Source of the DNA: Winslowiella arboricola
GTDB taxonomy: Bacteria; Pseudomonadota; Gammaproteobacteria; Enterobacterales; Enterobacteriaceae
Assembly (NCBI RefSeq): GCF_025527015.1
Contig: NZ_JAODIM010000039.1
Span: 1-64,000, forward strand
Length of the DNA: 64,000 bases
Direction of reading: 5' to 3'
The notes under the pieces are model-generated. The model searched no databases and was not told the origin of the DNA. It saw nothing but the letters and a program-made list of their open reading frames with translations. Below are positions 1 through 9,972 of the stretch, piece after piece. Both the position numbers and the translations under genes were made by a program. Position 1 is the stretch's first letter, and every line of letters starts with the position of its first letter.

Positions 1-104
1 ATCCGGAGATGGTTTGCGATATCAACCCTGCGAGTGCCCACACAGATTGTCTGATAAATTGTTAAAGAGCAGTGCAATCAGCGGTTTAACTTGCTGTTGC
101 GAGG
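1..104 (-). other. 5' leader of an rRNA operon, running out of the window
   Basis: On the minus strand this is the transcribed leader ahead of a 16S rRNA gene that lies beyond position 1. The antitermination boxA (TGCTCTTTAACA on the minus strand) is at 60-71 and is followed by the conserved leader text through CTGTGTGGGCACTC. Known from E. coli: NusB/NusE load at boxA and let RNA polymerase pass Rho-dependent stops. No mature 16S sequence is in the window. Gene order (next to yrdA) matches the E. coli rrnD locus. Confidence 0.9.
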
Positions 105-110
105 TGGCGT

Positions 111-138
111 ATATTACGCTTTCCTCCCTCAGAGTCAA
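111..138 (-). promoter_or_regulatory. rRNA operon promoter P2
   Basis: Minus strand -35 TTGACT (133-138) and -10 TAATAT (111-116) are separated by 16 bp, a spacing typical of rRNA promoters. It lies about 120 bp downstream of P1 and 40 bp upstream of boxA, as in the tandem P1/P2 layout of E. coli rrn operons. Confidence 0.85.
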
Positions 139-233
139 CCCCGTTTTCAGAAGTTTTTCTCCGGCGGTTCAGAACTTCCTGAACCTCCTGAGCCGCCGCT
201 GTGTAAGCCGTTGTTCCGTCTCAGTGGTTGCGC

Positions 234-261
234 ATTATAGGGATCCGGATTTAATCCACAA
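234..261 (-). promoter_or_regulatory. rRNA operon promoter P1
   Basis: Minus strand -10 TATAAT (234-239) and -35 TTGTGG (256-261) with a 16-bp spacer. The start region (GCGCAACCACTGAGACGGAA) closely follows the E. coli rrn P1 initial sequence (recalled). The A/T-rich stretch at about 262-330 is where an UP element and Fis sites would be expected; I did not resolve individual Fis sites. This control region accounts for the gene-free stretch before yrdA. Confidence 0.9.
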
Positions 262-420
262 GCCTTTTCTCGATCTTTTATTCTGGTTGCTGAGATTTCA
301 ATCTTTTCGCTGCGATCTCGTTCGATCCGCACATTTTTGCCGCACAATAAACGGCTGAAGTTGATAATAAAGCAACAAGCACACTACCCTTCGATCATCA
401 CATCTCAGGAGAATGATTTT

Positions 421-975
421 ATGTCCGCGGTATTACGCCCTTATAAGCAACTATTTCCACAGTCAGGTGAGCGCGTCATGGTAGATGCGTCGAGTGTAGT
501 GGTCGGTGACGTGTCGCTGGCCGATGATGTTGGTATCTGGCCACTGGTGGTTATTCGTGGTGATGTTAATAAAGTCGTGATTGGCAAGCGCAGCAATATT
601 CAGGATGGCAGCGTGCTGCATGTTACACACAAGTCATCGTATAACCCGGAAGGCAATCCACTGATCATTGGCGAGGATGTCACGGTGGGACATAAAGCGA
701 TGCTGCATGGCTGTACCATTGGCAACCGCGTGCTGGTTGGCATGGGGTCGATTATTCTCGACGGCGCCATTATAGAAGATGATGTGATGATTGGCGCCGG
801 CAGTCTGGTGGCGCCTGGCAAACGTCTTGAGAGTGGTTACCTCTATATAGGTAGCCCGGTCAGGCAGGCGAGACCACTTAGCGAGAAAGAAATTGCCGGG
901 CTGCTCTATTCCGCGAATAACTATGTTGGCTGGAAAGATGACTATTTAGCTCAGGAGATCCAGAGCCAGCCCTGA
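421..975 (+). CDS. yrdA: Gamma-carbonic-anhydrase-like hexapeptide-repeat protein YrdA
   Basis: The 184-residue protein has the length of E. coli YrdA. It is a left-handed beta-helix built from hexapeptide repeats, with the metal-site histidines of gamma-class carbonic anhydrases visible (HVTH near residue 65, and GHKAMLHG near 85-92). Whether it hydrates CO2 is not established for YrdA. The start at 421 has CAGGAGA just upstream; an in-frame start at 337 lacks a ribosome binding site. It converges on yrdB and the two coding ends overlap by 25 bp. Confidence 0.95.
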   Translation: MSAVLRPYKQLFPQSGERVMVDASSVVVGDVSLADDVGIWPLVVIRGDVNKVVIGKRSNIQDGSVLHVTHKSSYNPEGNPLIIGEDVTVGHKAMLHGCTIGNRVLVGMGSIILDGAIIEDDVMIGAGSLVAPGKRLESGYLYIGSPVRQARPLSEKEIAGLLYSANNYVGWKDDYLAQEIQSQP

Positions 976-1202
976 TCGTCCTCTTGCTGTTGAGCGATCA
1001 ACTGCTCTGCCTGTTCCTCAAGATCCCAGCGATGTGCTCTGAACAGTTCGATCTCAGACATATCGCTACCATAACGCTGTTGCAGGGTGACACCAGAGAT
1101 GGCACAGGTCAGATTGATGCCATTTACCTGCGCCGGAAAACAGACGGCGTGGCGATCGCTGTCCCATTCTTCACGATCGGGGAACTGGATCGCCTGATTC
1201 AT
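951..1202 (-). CDS. yrdB: Conserved hypothetical protein YrdB (DUF1488 type)
   Basis: An 83-residue small protein starting [13 protein letters not shown] and ending in [10 protein letters not shown], matching E. coli YrdB in both ends and length. No function is known to me. Its ATG overlaps the aroE stop by 4 bp (ATGA), which suggests translational coupling at the end of the dprA-to-yrdB run. A longer reading frame from 1265 lies inside aroE and is not needed. Its 3' end overlaps the convergent yrdA. Confidence 0.9.
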   Translation of the reverse strand: MNQAIQFPDREEWDSDRHAVCFPAQVNGINLTCAISGVTLQQRYGSDMSEIELFRAHRWDLEEQAEQLIAQQQEDDQGWLWIS

Positions 1203-2017
1203 GCCGACAGTTCGCGTTTCAGGATCGCAATCACCGGGGTAATGTCTGGCAAGACGCCATGCCACAGGAGGAAGGCATGTGCGGCTTGTCCCACCAGCAT
1301 GCCTAACCCATCAGCCATCTGCGTAGCGCCCAGCTGCTGACACCATTTCAGGAAAGGCGTCGGCCCGGGCTGGTAAAACATATCGTAGCAACGCACATCA
1401 GCACCAATTAACGAAGCCGGTAATGCCGGGATCTCGCCCGCCACACCGCTGGAAGTGGCATTGATAATCAGATCAAACTGCTGACCATCCAGCTGATCGA
1501 GAGCCAGCGCATCCACCGCGCCGCTATCACGGAACAGAGTAACCAGTTCTTCAGCACGGCTTAAGGTGCGGTTGGTCAGCGTGATCGCACAGCCCGCCGA
1601 CAACAACGGCAGGATCACTCCGCGTGCTGCGCCACCAGCGCCGATCAACAGGATCCGGTCGCCGGTACTGATCAAATTGAGACGCTGAAGATCGGTTAAC
1701 AGGCCGATGCCGTCAGTATTATCCCCTAACAGATGCCCCTGGTTATCAATCTTCAGCGTATTGACCGCGCCTGCTAATGCCGCACGTTCGGTCAGCTGGT
1801 CGGCAAGGGCAAACGCTTCCTGCTTAAACGGCAGCGTGATATTGGCGCCATGCGCGCCCCCGGCAAAAAACCGTTTCAGACTCGCAGCAAAACCATCTAC
1901 AGGTGCACAAACCGTACCATAAGGATGTTCAATACCGGTCTGCTGCGCAAACAGTTGATGAATGCGTGGCGATTTACTGTGACTAATTGGGTTACCAAAT
2001 ACGGCAAACGTTTCCAT
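1199..2017 (-). CDS. aroE: Shikimate dehydrogenase AroE
   Basis: NADP-dependent reduction of 3-dehydroshikimate to shikimate in aromatic amino acid synthesis, cytoplasmic. The 272 residues equal E. coli AroE. The N-terminal substrate domain carries [10 protein letters not shown] (residues 8-17) with the catalytic Lys near 65 ([10 protein letters not shown]); the nucleotide-binding glycine loop GAGGAARG follows near 126-133 and [10 protein letters not shown] near 149. It lies 19 bp after tsaC and overlaps yrdB by 4 bp. Confidence 0.97.
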   Translation of the reverse strand: METFAVFGNPISHSKSPRIHQLFAQQTGIEHPYGTVCAPVDGFAASLKRFFAGGAHGANITLPFKQEAFALADQLTERAALAGAVNTLKIDNQGHLLGDNTDGIGLLTDLQRLNLISTGDRILLIGAGGAARGVILPLLSAGCAITLTNRTLSRAEELVTLFRDSGAVDALALDQLDGQQFDLIINATSSGVAGEIPALPASLIGADVRCYDMFYQPGPTPFLKWCQQLGATQMADGLGMLVGQAAHAFLLWHGVLPDITPVIAILKRELSA

Positions 2018-2036
2018 ACTCTTCCTTTACTGCTGA

Positions 2037-2609
2037 TTACCCCTGACGGATCAGTTCGCCAGTTATCACATCACGGATCTCTGACGGATTTAACCGCCCG
2101 CCGGTATTGCCCACCAGCAGCGGAAAGTCAGCACCAAACTGCGCCTGCACTTCAGCCGCCGTGCGACATGGCTCCGCACCGGTTAAATTAGCGCTGGTTG
2201 ATACCAGCGGCTTGCCGAACGCCCGGCATAATCGCTGCACATCCGGATGATCGCTAACGCGCACCGCCAGCGAAGTGAAACGCCCGGTCAGCCAGCGTGG
2301 CGTATTCGCCGCTGCCGGCACAATCCAGCTAACCGGCCCCGGCCAGCTGGAAAACATATGCTGGCGTTGTTTATCCGACAGTAGCTCATCCGCCAGATAA
2401 GGTTGCAGCTGCTGATAATCCGCGGCAATTAAAATTAGCCCCTTTTCTACCGGGCGCTGTTTCAGCGCCAGTAATTTCAGCACCGCGCTCTCACTGTCCG
2501 GATCGCAACCCAGACCAAATACCGCTTCGGTAGGATAGGCGATGACGGCTTGCTGTTGAAGTTGGGCAACACATGACTCGAGCGAGCCAGCTAAAAGATC
2601 ATTCTTCAC
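2037..2609 (-). CDS. tsaC: Threonylcarbamoyl-AMP synthase TsaC (YrdC/RimN)
   Basis: Makes the threonylcarbamoyl-adenylate used to form t6A37 in ANN-decoding tRNAs. The 190-residue protein matches the E. coli short form (single YrdC domain without the Sua5 C-terminal extension). Family motifs: [13 protein letters not shown] near residue 25, KQRP near 50, and [12 protein letters not shown] near 138. The start overlaps the end of yrdD by 11 bp. Confidence 0.96.
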   Translation of the reverse strand: MKNDLLAGSLESCVAQLQQQAVIAYPTEAVFGLGCDPDSESAVLKLLALKQRPVEKGLILIAADYQQLQPYLADELLSDKQRQHMFSSWPGPVSWIVPAAANTPRWLTGRFTSLAVRVSDHPDVQRLCRAFGKPLVSTSANLTGAEPCRTAAEVQAQFGADFPLLVGNTGGRLNPSEIRDVITGELIRQG

Positions 2610-3156
2610 TGCTTATTCCTGCGGTAACCGGCTTACTGCACGCCTTGCTGGCGCAAAAACGCTTTAAGCCTTTGGCGGTTTTTTTCTCAATAAGAAGAGG
2701 GAAGTGGCAAAACTCACACTCGCCTTCAACCGGGGTAAAGTTCACGGCAAACTGGCAATCAGGATAACGATCGCACGAGTGGAACGTTTTGCCATAACGC
2801 GAACGACGCTGCACCAGTTTGCCCTGCTGACATTGCGGACAGGCGATGGTGGTCTCATCCGGCCGGTCGATCACTTCAGTATGTTCGCACTGCGGGTAGT
2901 TGCTACAGGCGATAAACATCCCGTAGCGCCCTTGTCGCAATACCAGATCAGACTGACATGCGGGACAGCTTTGCCCCTCAAGGACTTTCACCACATGGCC
3001 GTCGGCCTGGCTTTTAAGCGGACGAATATAGTCGCAGGTTGGATAATCTGAGCAACCGAGAAACGCACCGTGTTTCCCGGAGCGGATAACCAGTTCTGCC
3101 CCACACTGAGGGCAGGGTTCATTTTTTCGCACAGCGAAAAGCGCTGTTTTATTCAT
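2599..3156 (-). CDS. yrdD: Topoisomerase-type zinc-ribbon protein YrdD
   Basis: A 185-residue protein made of four consecutive four-cysteine zinc ribbons (CPQC...CSDYPTC, CPAC...CSNYPQC, CPQC...CDRYPDC, CEFC...CASKAC), like the C-terminal DNA-binding fingers of topoisomerase I but with no topoisomerase domain. The role is unproven; nucleic-acid binding is inferred. The start at 3156 (MNKTALF) matches E. coli YrdD; a frame open to 3246 would run into smg. No strong ribosome binding site is visible, so coupling to smg is possible. Confidence 0.92.
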   Translation of the reverse strand: MNKTALFAVRKNEPCPQCGAELVIRSGKHGAFLGCSDYPTCDYIRPLKSQADGHVVKVLEGQSCPACQSDLVLRQGRYGMFIACSNYPQCEHTEVIDRPDETTIACPQCQQGKLVQRRSRYGKTFHSCDRYPDCQFAVNFTPVEGECEFCHFPLLIEKKTAKGLKRFCASKACSKPVTAGISSEE

Positions 3157-3181
3157 AGCGTTGTGTACACGAAGGCAATCT

Positions 3182-3655
3182 TCAGTGCAGCATTCCTTCA
3201 TTGACTTCGAAAAGTAGCTCTTCCATTTGCTGATAGGCGTTTTCACATCCCGGGATGTTAAACAGCACCATCAACACGACCCATTTAAGATCTTCCAGAT
3301 CGAACTCGAGGGTATCCAAAGCCATAATACGTTCGATAACCATTTCCCGGGTTTCGAGATTAAGTACCTGAATCTGCTCCAGGAACAGGATGAAACCACG
3401 GCAATTGGCATCGAGGCGCTGACTCTCTTCCTCGGTGTAGATACGCATTGACAACGGATCGCTTGCCAGCTGGATCGGTGCGGTTAACCCGTCCTGATAA
3501 TCAGCCAGTTTTTCCAACCAGTTCAACGCATTATAAATATCTTCACGATGAAACCCTGCATCGGTTAAGTCATCAGTCAATCTATCCTGGTCAACGCGCA
3601 TTTCTGCTTCGTTGTGGATATAGGTTTCAAATAAGTACATTAATACGTCGAACAT
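3182..3655 (-). CDS. smg: Smg protein (DUF494)
   Basis: A 157-residue acidic protein of the Smg/DUF494 family, same length as in E. coli ([18 protein letters not shown] start). No biochemical role is known to me. Its first 29 bp overlap the end of dprA, so it is probably translated by coupling. It is the second gene of the dprA-smg-yrdD-tsaC-aroE-yrdB run. Confidence 0.94.
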   Translation of the reverse strand: MFDVLMYLFETYIHNEAEMRVDQDRLTDDLTDAGFHREDIYNALNWLEKLADYQDGLTAPIQLASDPLSMRIYTEEESQRLDANCRGFILFLEQIQVLNLETREMVIERIMALDTLEFDLEDLKWVVLMVLFNIPGCENAYQQMEELLFEVNEGMLH

Positions 3656-4751
3656 GGCATGCCCTCCTCAATCGGACATAGCCGCCGGGTACAGCTGCGA
3701 TCCACCCTGCTAACTCCAGCTCAAGCAGCTTAGCTACGATGGCTGGCACAGGTTGGCCGGCACGTGCAGCGACGACGTCAACAGGTGTAACCTCATCTCC
3801 TACGTTAGCCAACACATCAGCAAATGGCAATGAAACATCAGCATTGTCTGAAGAATATATTGCCTCCGGCGCTAAAAAAGGCAGCCAGTTAAAGTCGCTG
3901 GTGATTTGTTCGATAATATTGTTGGGGTGCGCCACTAATAATGCCCCCTGCTGGATCAGCCAGTGTCCTCCCTCGCTGCCGCTATTTCCCAGTGCACCTG
4001 GCAGTGCATAAACATCACGGTTTTGCTCCAGCGCATAGCGTGCAGTAACCAGCGAACCGCTACGCAAGGAGGCCTCCACCACCAGTACGCCGCAACTCAG
4101 CCCGCTGATAATGCGGTTACGTCGAGGGAAGTGCAGTGCCAGTGGCGCGGCGGATAACAGAAACTCTGACACCAGCGCGCCGCCCGCGGTGATAATTTCG
4201 CTTGCGAGAGCGGTATGCTGTCGCGGATAGAGCTTCGTCAGGCCGCTACCTAATACCGCAATAGTCTTACCCTGCACATCCAGCGCCGCGCGATGCGCCA
4301 CACCATCAATTCCTGACGCCATCCCGCTGGTAATTGTCAGGCCACTCAATGCCAGCGCCTGGGTAAACCAGCTTCCCCACTCACGGCCATAATGGCTGCA
4401 ACGGCGGCTGCCAACCACCGCCAGCTGCGTTGATGACAATAAAGCAGGATGGCCGGCGACAAATAACAAGGTCGGCGGGCGGGCGATATTTTTCAGCTGC
4501 GGCGGGTACAGCGGATGGTCGGCGGTTAACAGATGGTGCTGCGGCTGTTCCAGCCAGTGCAATGTCAGCTCCAGCTCATATGGGTTAAAGCGCAGAAACT
4601 GCGCCGCCTGCTCAGCATCCAGTCCGGCGGCCAGCAATGCGTCGGCTGAAAGACTCTGGTTTAAAATCAGCGTGCTGGCGGCCTGTAACAGCCGATTGCC
4701 GCGCAGTCCGCGTACGCCAGAGAGCCGAAGCCAGATCTCGGTTGAGGTCAC
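3627..4751 (-). CDS. dprA: DNA-processing protein DprA (Smf)
   Basis: Single-strand DNA-binding RecA loader known from natural transformation. The 374 residues equal E. coli Smf. Visible features: an N-terminal SAM-like region, the Rossmann core with [10 protein letters not shown] near residue 113 and [16 protein letters not shown] near 143-158, [11 protein letters not shown] near 209, and a C-terminal winged-helix segment ending in [12 protein letters not shown]. No competence genes are nearby in the window. It heads the minus-strand run and is divergent from def across 129 bp. Confidence 0.95.
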   Translation of the reverse strand: MTSTEIWLRLSGVRGLRGNRLLQAASTLILNQSLSADALLAAGLDAEQAAQFLRFNPYELELTLHWLEQPQHHLLTADHPLYPPQLKNIARPPTLLFVAGHPALLSSTQLAVVGSRRCSHYGREWGSWFTQALALSGLTITSGMASGIDGVAHRAALDVQGKTIAVLGSGLTKLYPRQHTALASEIITAGGALVSEFLLSAAPLALHFPRRNRIISGLSCGVLVVEASLRSGSLVTARYALEQNRDVYALPGALGNSGSEGGHWLIQQGALLVAHPNNIIEQITSDFNWLPFLAPEAIYSSDNADVSLPFADVLANVGDEVTPVDVVAARAGQPVPAIVAKLLELELAGWIAAVPGGYVRLRRACHVRRINVLI

Positions 4752-4880
4752 GTTACTTTCCTTGTAAACGTCAGCGTGACAGTACGCTGCTCATCAGCAG
4801 GAATGCTGTCAATCAGCGCCTGAAATGTCTACAATAAGAGTAATAATTCTTTTATCCCTTGAACACAGATCTGGAACGAT

Positions 4881-5390
4881 ATGTCAGTTTTGCAGGTATT
4901 ACATTATCCGGACGATCGCCTTCGCATCGTCGCTAAACCCGTTAAAGAAGTGAATGCCAAAATCCAGCGCATCGTGGATGATATGTTTGACACCATGTAT
5001 GCCGAAGAAGGCATCGGTCTGGCGGCAACTCAGGTTGATATCCATCAGCGTATCATCGTGATTGATGTGTCAGAAGAGCGCGACAAGCGCTTAGTACTGA
5101 TTAACCCGGAAATGCTGGAAAAAAGTGGTGAAACCGGCATTGAAGAAGGCTGTCTGTCGATCCCGGAACAGCGTGCACTGGTGCCGCGTGCCGAATTTGT
5201 CACAGTACGTGCGCTGGACCGTGATGGCAACAGCTTTGAGCTGCAAGCCGATGGCCTGCTGGCGATCTGTATTCAGCATGAAATGGATCACCTGGTCGGT
5301 AAACTGTTTATCGACTATCTCTCGCCGCTGAAACGTCAGCGTATCCGCCAGAAACTGGAAAAACTGGCGCGCCTTACCGCGCGTGACTGA
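4881..5390 (+). CDS. def: Peptide deformylase
   Basis: Removes the N-formyl group from nascent proteins. The 169-residue protein carries the three family motifs: GIGLAATQ (residues about 43-50), EEGCLSIP (about 89-96) and QHEMDHL (about 132-138), supplying the metal ligands Cys and two His and the catalytic Glu. It is followed by fmt after 25 bp, the usual def-fmt operon pairing deformylation with initiator-tRNA formylation. Confidence 0.98.
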   Translation: MSVLQVLHYPDDRLRIVAKPVKEVNAKIQRIVDDMFDTMYAEEGIGLAATQVDIHQRIIVIDVSEERDKRLVLINPEMLEKSGETGIEEGCLSIPEQRALVPRAEFVTVRALDRDGNSFELQADGLLAICIQHEMDHLVGKLFIDYLSPLKRQRIRQKLEKLARLTARD

Positions 5391-5415
5391 TAGCTCTGTT
5401 TGCGAAGGGAATACT

Positions 5416-6363
5416 GTGTCCGATTCGTTGAAAATCATATTCGCCGGAACCCCTGACTTTGCCGCGCAGCATCTCGCTGCGCTGTTAACCTCAGAACATC
5501 AGGTTGTGGCTGTCTTTACCCAGCCGGATCGTCCGGCGGGTCGCGGTAACAAACTGACGCTCAGCCCGGTAAAAGCGCTGGCGCTGGAGCATGATATTCC
5601 GGTGTTTCAACCAAAATCACTGCGTCCTGAAGAGAATCAGCAGCTGGTCGCCGATCTGCATGCCGACCTGATGGTAGTTGTCGCTTACGGACTGATTTTG
5701 CCCAAAGCGGTGCTGGATATGCCGCGTCTTGGCTGTATTAACGTGCACGGTTCTCTGCTGCCACGCTGGCGCGGCGCCGCGCCGATTCAGCGTTCACTGT
5801 GGGCCGGCGACAGCGAAACCGGCGTTACCATTATGCAGATGGATGTTGGTCTCGATACCGGCGATATGCTGTATAAGCTCTCCTGTCCGATTGAAGCCAG
5901 CGATACCAGCGCCACGCTCTATCATAAGCTGGCCCAGCTGGGTCCGACCGGTATGCTCGCCACCATTGAGCAACTGGCTAATGGCAGTGCACAGCCGCAA
6001 GTTCAGGATGAAACCGCAGCGAACTATGCAGAGAAGCTAAGTAAAGAAGAGGCTAAGCTCGACTGGTCACTCTCCGCCGCTCAGCTCGAGCGTTGCATTC
6101 GCGCCTTTAATCCATGGCCGATGAGCTGGTTCCAGATTGAAGATCAGCCGGTTAAAGTGTGGCAGGCACAAGTGCTGCCACATCAGGCGAACAGCCAGCC
6201 AGGCGAAATTCTGCATGCCGACAAAAATGGTATTCAGATCGCCACCGCTGACGGCGTACTGAATATTACCGAACTGCAGCCAGCTGGCAAAAAAGCGATG
6301 AAAGCGCAGGATATCCTGAACTCCCGCCGTGAATGGTTCATACAGGGCAATATCCTTGCCTGA
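5416..6363 (+). CDS. fmt: Methionyl-tRNA formyltransferase
   Basis: Formylates initiator Met-tRNA using 10-formyltetrahydrofolate. I chose the GTG at 5416 ([15 protein letters not shown]) because it has GAAGGGA upstream and gives 315 residues, the E. coli length; an in-frame start at 5383 overlaps def. Motifs: [18 protein letters not shown] near residue 106 (catalytic Asn/His region) and [10 protein letters not shown] near 143; the C-terminal OB-like tRNA-binding domain starts near 205. A terminator-like hairpin follows the stop. Confidence 0.97.
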   Translation: MSDSLKIIFAGTPDFAAQHLAALLTSEHQVVAVFTQPDRPAGRGNKLTLSPVKALALEHDIPVFQPKSLRPEENQQLVADLHADLMVVVAYGLILPKAVLDMPRLGCINVHGSLLPRWRGAAPIQRSLWAGDSETGVTIMQMDVGLDTGDMLYKLSCPIEASDTSATLYHKLAQLGPTGMLATIEQLANGSAQPQVQDETAANYAEKLSKEEAKLDWSLSAAQLERCIRAFNPWPMSWFQIEDQPVKVWQAQVLPHQANSQPGEILHADKNGIQIATADGVLNITELQPAGKKAMKAQDILNSRREWFIQGNILA

Positions 6364-6368
6364 TTCTT

Positions 6369-6396
6369 CAGCCCGGCCTCAGGTCGGGCTTTTGTT
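6369..6396 (+). terminator. Terminator-like hairpin between fmt and rsmB
   Basis: AGCCCG and CGGGCT flank a short partly paired loop and are followed by TTTTGTTT. It lies 7 bp after the fmt stop and about 20 bp before the rsmB start. As rsmB has no obvious promoter of its own in this gap, the hairpin may act as a partial terminator. Confidence 0.6.
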
Positions 6397-6413
6397 TATT
6401 GATGACTCAAACA

Positions 6414-7703
6414 ATGAAAAAACAGACCAACCTCCGCAGCCTTGCGGCACAAGCTATTGAGCGCGTTGTCGAGCAGGGACAATCATTAAGTAATGTCCTG
6501 CCGGCAGCACAGAAATCACTGTCAGAAAAAGACAGCGCTTTGCTGCAGGAACTCTGTTTCGGCGTGCTGCGCACCCTGCCGCAGCTGCAGTGGATTATTA
6601 ATAAACTGATGTCGCGTCCGATGACCGGCAAACAGCGTACTATCCACTTTCTGATTATGGTCGGCCTGTATCAGTTGATGTATACCCGCATTCCGGCCCA
6701 TGCCGCCCTGGCAGAAACCGTTGAAGGTGCGGTGGTGCTGAAGCGTCAGGCGCTGAAAGGTTTGATTAACGGCGTACTGCGCCAGTTCCAGCGCCAGCAG
6801 GAAGCGCTGATGCTGGAAATGAACGACGGCCCGCATAAATATCTGCATCCGAAGTGGCTGCTGGAACGTCTGCAACGTGCATGGCCAGAGAACTGGCAGC
6901 AGATTGTTGAGGCCAATAACCAGCGTCCGCCGATGTGGTTACGCGTTAACCGTCAGCATCACAGCCGCGACGCCTGGCTGGCTCTGCTACAGGCATCGGG
7001 TAAAGAAGCTGAAGCACATACTGAACACCTGGACGCGCTGCGCCTTGATGCACCCTGCTCGGTTAATCAGTTGCCCGGTTTCGACCAGGGCTGGGTGACC
7101 GTGCAGGATGCCTCAGCACAGGGCTGTATTGCGCTGCTCGATCCGCAGAACGGCGAATCGATCCTCGACCTGTGCGCCGCACCGGGTGGCAAAACCACTC
7201 ATATTCTTGAAGCCGCGCCACTGGCCAAAGTGATGGCTGTCGATATCGATGAACAGCGTCTGACACGTGTGAATGAGAACCTGGCGCGCCTGGGGATGAG
7301 CGCCACGGTGAAAGCCGGCGATGGCCGTTATCCGCAGCAGTGGTGCGAAGGGTTGCAATTTGATCGCATCCTGCTTGATGCGCCCTGCTCCGCAACCGGC
7401 GTTATTCGTCGCCATCCGGATATTAAGTGGCTGCGCCGCGACCGCGATATCGCTGAGCTCGCAGCCCTGCAACAGGAAATTCTGGATGCCGTGTGGCCGC
7501 AGCTGAAATCAGGCGGCACTCTGCTGTACGCCACCTGCTCGATTCTGCCGGAAGAGAACCATCAGCAGGTTAGCGCGTTTCTCGCCCGCCATGCTGATGC
7601 GAAACTGCAGCCGATTGCTGACGACGGTCTGCCAGGTCTGCAAGTTTTCCCGCATCCGCAAGGCGGAGATGGTTTCTTTTACGCAAAGCTGATAAAAAAT
7701 TGA
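6414..7703 (+). CDS. rsmB: 16S rRNA m5C967 methyltransferase RsmB
   Basis: Methylates C967 of 16S rRNA. The start at 6414 (MKKQTNLRS) gives 429 residues as in E. coli; an upstream in-frame ATG at 6402 is also possible. Domains: an N-terminal NusB-like RNA-binding domain (about 1-140), then the SAM-dependent methyltransferase with [12 protein letters not shown] near 253, [16 protein letters not shown] (catalytic Cys) near 320, and [11 protein letters not shown] (second Cys) near 373. Part of the def-fmt-rsmB-trkA run. Confidence 0.97.
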   Translation: MKKQTNLRSLAAQAIERVVEQGQSLSNVLPAAQKSLSEKDSALLQELCFGVLRTLPQLQWIINKLMSRPMTGKQRTIHFLIMVGLYQLMYTRIPAHAALAETVEGAVVLKRQALKGLINGVLRQFQRQQEALMLEMNDGPHKYLHPKWLLERLQRAWPENWQQIVEANNQRPPMWLRVNRQHHSRDAWLALLQASGKEAEAHTEHLDALRLDAPCSVNQLPGFDQGWVTVQDASAQGCIALLDPQNGESILDLCAAPGGKTTHILEAAPLAKVMAVDIDEQRLTRVNENLARLGMSATVKAGDGRYPQQWCEGLQFDRILLDAPCSATGVIRRHPDIKWLRRDRDIAELAALQQEILDAVWPQLKSGGTLLYATCSILPEENHQQVSAFLARHADAKLQPIADDGLPGLQVFPHPQGGDGFFYAKLIKN

Positions 7704-7746
7704 TTACCCGCTCAGGCAATCAGTCACGGGATAAGCTGGAAAGACG

Positions 7747-9123
7747 ATGAAAATAATCATTCTTGGTGCCGGACAGGTTGGCGGAACGCTGGCAGAAAAC
7801 CTGGTTGGTGAAAACAACGATATAACCGTGGTCGATACTGACGGCGTTCGCCTGCGCCAGCTACAGGACAAATTTGACCTGCGCGTGGTGCAGGGACATG
7901 GCTCACATCCGCGTGTATTACGCGAAGCCGGGGCCGAAGATGCCGATATGCTGGTTGCGGTAACCAACTCGGATGAAACCAATATGGTCGCCTGCCAGGT
8001 GGCCTATTCGCTGTTCAATACGCCAAACCGTATTGCGCGTATCCGTGCGCCCGACTATATCCGTGACGCCGACAAGCTGTTTATGCCCGAAGCAGTCCCA
8101 ATCGACCATCTGATCTCCCCCGAACAGCTGGTTATCGACAATCTCTATCGCCTGATCGAATACCCGGGCGCCTTGCAGGTGGTAAACTTTGCCGAAGGGA
8201 AAGTCAGCCTGGCGGTGGTGAAAGCCTATTACGGCGGTCCGCTGGTGGGTAATGCCCTGTCAATTATGCGCGAACATATGCCGCATATTGATACACGCGT
8301 GGCGGCGATTTTTCGCCAGGATCGTCCGATTCGTCCGCAGGGTTCAACCATCGTTGAAGCTGGTGATGAGGTGTTCTTTATTGCCGCCAGTCAGCATATT
8401 CGCGCAGTAATGAGTGAATTGCAGCGACTGGAAAAGCCTTACAAACGTATTATGCTGGTCGGTGGCGGCAATATTGGTTTTGGTCTGGCGCAGAAGCTGG
8501 AAAAAAATTACAGCGTGAAACTGATTGAGCGTAATCAGCAACGCGCCGCCGAGCTGGCCGAACATCTACAGGACACCATCGTGTTCTACGGCGATGCTTC
8601 GGATCAGGAGTTACTGGCAGAAGAGCATATTGATCAGGTTGATCTGTTTATTGCCGTCACCAATGATGATGAAGCTAACATCATGTCCGCCATGCTGGCG
8701 AAGAAGATGGGGGCGAAAAAAGTGATGGTGCTGATCCAGCGTAAAGCCTACGTCGATCTGGTGCAGGGCAGCGTGATTGATATCGCTATTTCCCCCCAAC
8801 AGGCAACCATCTCCGCCCTGCTGGGTCATGTGCGCAAAGCGGATATCGTCAGCGTATCGTCACTGCGTCGTGGTATCGCCGAAGCGATTGAAGCGATCGC
8901 CCATGGCGATGAAACTACCTCGCGCGTGGTTGGCCGCTTAATTGATGATATCAAACTGCCGCCAGGCACCATTATCGGCGCCGTTGTGCGCGGTGATGAT
9001 GTAATGATCGCCAACGACAATTTGCGTATTGAACAGGGCGACCACGTTATTATGTTCCTGACAGACAAGAAGTTTGTCCCGGATGTCGAGCGCCTGTTCC
9101 AGCCCAGCCCGTTCTTCCTTTGA
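7747..9123 (+). CDS. trkA: Trk potassium uptake NAD-binding regulator TrkA
   Basis: Cytoplasmic peripheral subunit that gates the TrkH/TrkG potassium transporters. The 458 residues match E. coli. Two RCK modules are visible, each with a Rossmann loop: [15 protein letters not shown] near residue 4 and [15 protein letters not shown] near 236, followed by conserved acidic residues ([16 protein letters not shown]). TrkH is not encoded in this window. A palindromic repeat follows the stop. Confidence 0.97.
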   Translation: MKIIILGAGQVGGTLAENLVGENNDITVVDTDGVRLRQLQDKFDLRVVQGHGSHPRVLREAGAEDADMLVAVTNSDETNMVACQVAYSLFNTPNRIARIRAPDYIRDADKLFMPEAVPIDHLISPEQLVIDNLYRLIEYPGALQVVNFAEGKVSLAVVKAYYGGPLVGNALSIMREHMPHIDTRVAAIFRQDRPIRPQGSTIVEAGDEVFFIAASQHIRAVMSELQRLEKPYKRIMLVGGGNIGFGLAQKLEKNYSVKLIERNQQRAAELAEHLQDTIVFYGDASDQELLAEEHIDQVDLFIAVTNDDEANIMSAMLAKKMGAKKVMVLIQRKAYVDLVQGSVIDIAISPQQATISALLGHVRKADIVSVSSLRRGIAEAIEAIAHGDETTSRVVGRLIDDIKLPPGTIIGAVVRGDDVMIANDNLRIEQGDHVIMFLTDKKFVPDVERLFQPSPFFL

Positions 9124-9128
9124 TCTCC

Positions 9129-9152
9129 AGGGGCGGTGCTCTCGCCGCCCGT
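9129..9152 (+). repeat. Palindromic repeat copy 1 (trkA-mscL gap)
   Basis: GGGCGGTG-CTCT-CGCCGCCC at 9131-9150, an 8-bp stem with one G-T pair, starting 7 bp after the trkA stop. It belongs to the GGGCGGCG palindrome family seen at 34498, 39907, 53067, 58041 and 62475. No long T tract follows; it could terminate or stabilise the trkA transcript. Confidence 0.7.
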
Positions 9153-9278
9153 GCCAATGTTTTACAGGGGAGCTGAAACGGCGCCTCTGCAGGTATTTTC
9201 CAGTTATTCCTGTGCAGCGATGGCAAAAGGTGAATCGTTTGTTAGACTTTAGCCATTGGCACAGGAAAGGAGAGAAGA

Positions 9279-9683
9279 ATGAGTTTATTCAAAGAGTTTC
9301 GCGAGTTTGCAATGCGCGGCAATGTTGTCGACCTTGCAGTTGGTGTAATTATCGGTGCAGCGTTCGGTAAGATCGTTTCAGCGTTGGTAGCAAATATTAT
9401 TATGCCGCCGCTGGGGTTACTGATTGGCGGGGTGGATTTCAAACAGTTCGCCTGGGTGCTGAAACCGGCAGAAGGTGAAACTCCCGCAGTGATTATGCAG
9501 TACGGCGTCTTTCTGCAGACGGTGTTCGACTTTGTTATCGTCGCCTTTGCCATCTTCCTGGCAATTAAGCTGATGAACAAACTGCATAAAAAGAAAGAAG
9601 CGGCTCCGGCAAAAACCCCGGCGCAGGAAGTTCTGCTTACTGAAATCCGTGACCTGCTGAAAGAACAAAACAGCCGTCCTTAA
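9279..9683 (+). CDS. mscL: Large-conductance mechanosensitive channel MscL
   Basis: Homopentameric inner-membrane channel that vents solutes on hypo-osmotic shock. The 134-residue protein (E. coli has 136) has the N-terminal amphipathic helix [14 protein letters not shown]1 (about 15-45, [17 protein letters not shown]), a periplasmic loop, TM2 (about 75-100) and a C-terminal cytoplasmic helix ending [22 protein letters not shown] lies upstream of the start. Its 3' end overlaps the open tail of convergent arfA by 47 bp. Confidence 0.97.
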   Translation: MSLFKEFREFAMRGNVVDLAVGVIIGAAFGKIVSALVANIIMPPLGLLIGGVDFKQFAWVLKPAEGETPAVIMQYGVFLQTVFDFVIVAFAIFLAIKLMNKLHKKKEAAPAKTPAQEVLLTEIRDLLKEQNSRP

Positions 9684-9918
9684 CCGCGGCAACGGCGGCG
9701 AAAACGGCGCCCGAAACCAGAAGGCCAGTGGTAAATATCCGTTGCGGATACTGACCACTGGCCTCCCAGTTACCTTTCCTTGCGTGTTTGTCTTTACGTC
9801 GATAGCTGCCTTTTCCTTTCTGATTGACTTCGATACGCGGTTTAAACAGTGGGTCGTGCAATAGCGCCTCAATGGCGTTGTGCTGTATCTGGCCTTTTTT
9901 GTGCTGATAAGCGGTCAT
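9637..9918 (-). CDS. arfA: Alternative ribosome-rescue factor ArfA
   Basis: ArfA recruits RF2 to ribosomes stalled on non-stop mRNA when tmRNA is insufficient. The N-terminal part ([20 protein letters not shown], then KGKGSYRRK and NWEASG) is clearly the E. coli ArfA sequence. The frame stays open to 93 residues versus about 72 in E. coli, reaching into mscL. A strong hairpin lies inside the reading frame over codons 52-66 (9722-9764). In E. coli such a hairpin yields a stop-less mRNA whose product is destroyed by tmRNA tagging. I chose the second of two ATGs (AGGAG spaced 7 bp); 9921 is possible. Confidence 0.92.
   Translation of the reverse strand: MTAYQHKKGQIQHNAIEALLHDPLFKPRIEVNQKGKGSYRRKDKHARKGNWEASGQYPQRIFTTGLLVSGAVFAAVAAVKDGCFVLSAGHGFQ
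9722..9764 (-). terminator. Hairpin inside the arfA coding region
   Basis: Arms AGGCCAGTGGT (9722-9732) and ACCACTGGCCT (9754-9764) pair perfectly. After a 3x3 internal loop, TATCCG pairs with CGGATA around a 3-base loop. The 17 paired bases sit at the point where E. coli arfA carries its RNase III/terminator hairpin. Read on the plus strand it also lies 38 bp after the mscL stop and could shape the end of that transcript. Confidence 0.85.
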
Positions 9919-9972
9919 CATGATGCTCCTTTGTGATTAACGCGCAGAATATAGACCCGATTGGCGCAATTT

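Noticed and set aside
1..420. 16S rRNA or tRNA gene at the left edge
   Set aside because: Only promoter and leader sequence is present; the leader ends before mature 16S sequence, and no tRNA cloverleaf was seen.
9684..9720. GGCAACGGCGGCGAAAACGGCGCCC after mscL as another repeat copy
   Set aside because: The dyad is broken and the family ends are missing; at most a decayed copy.
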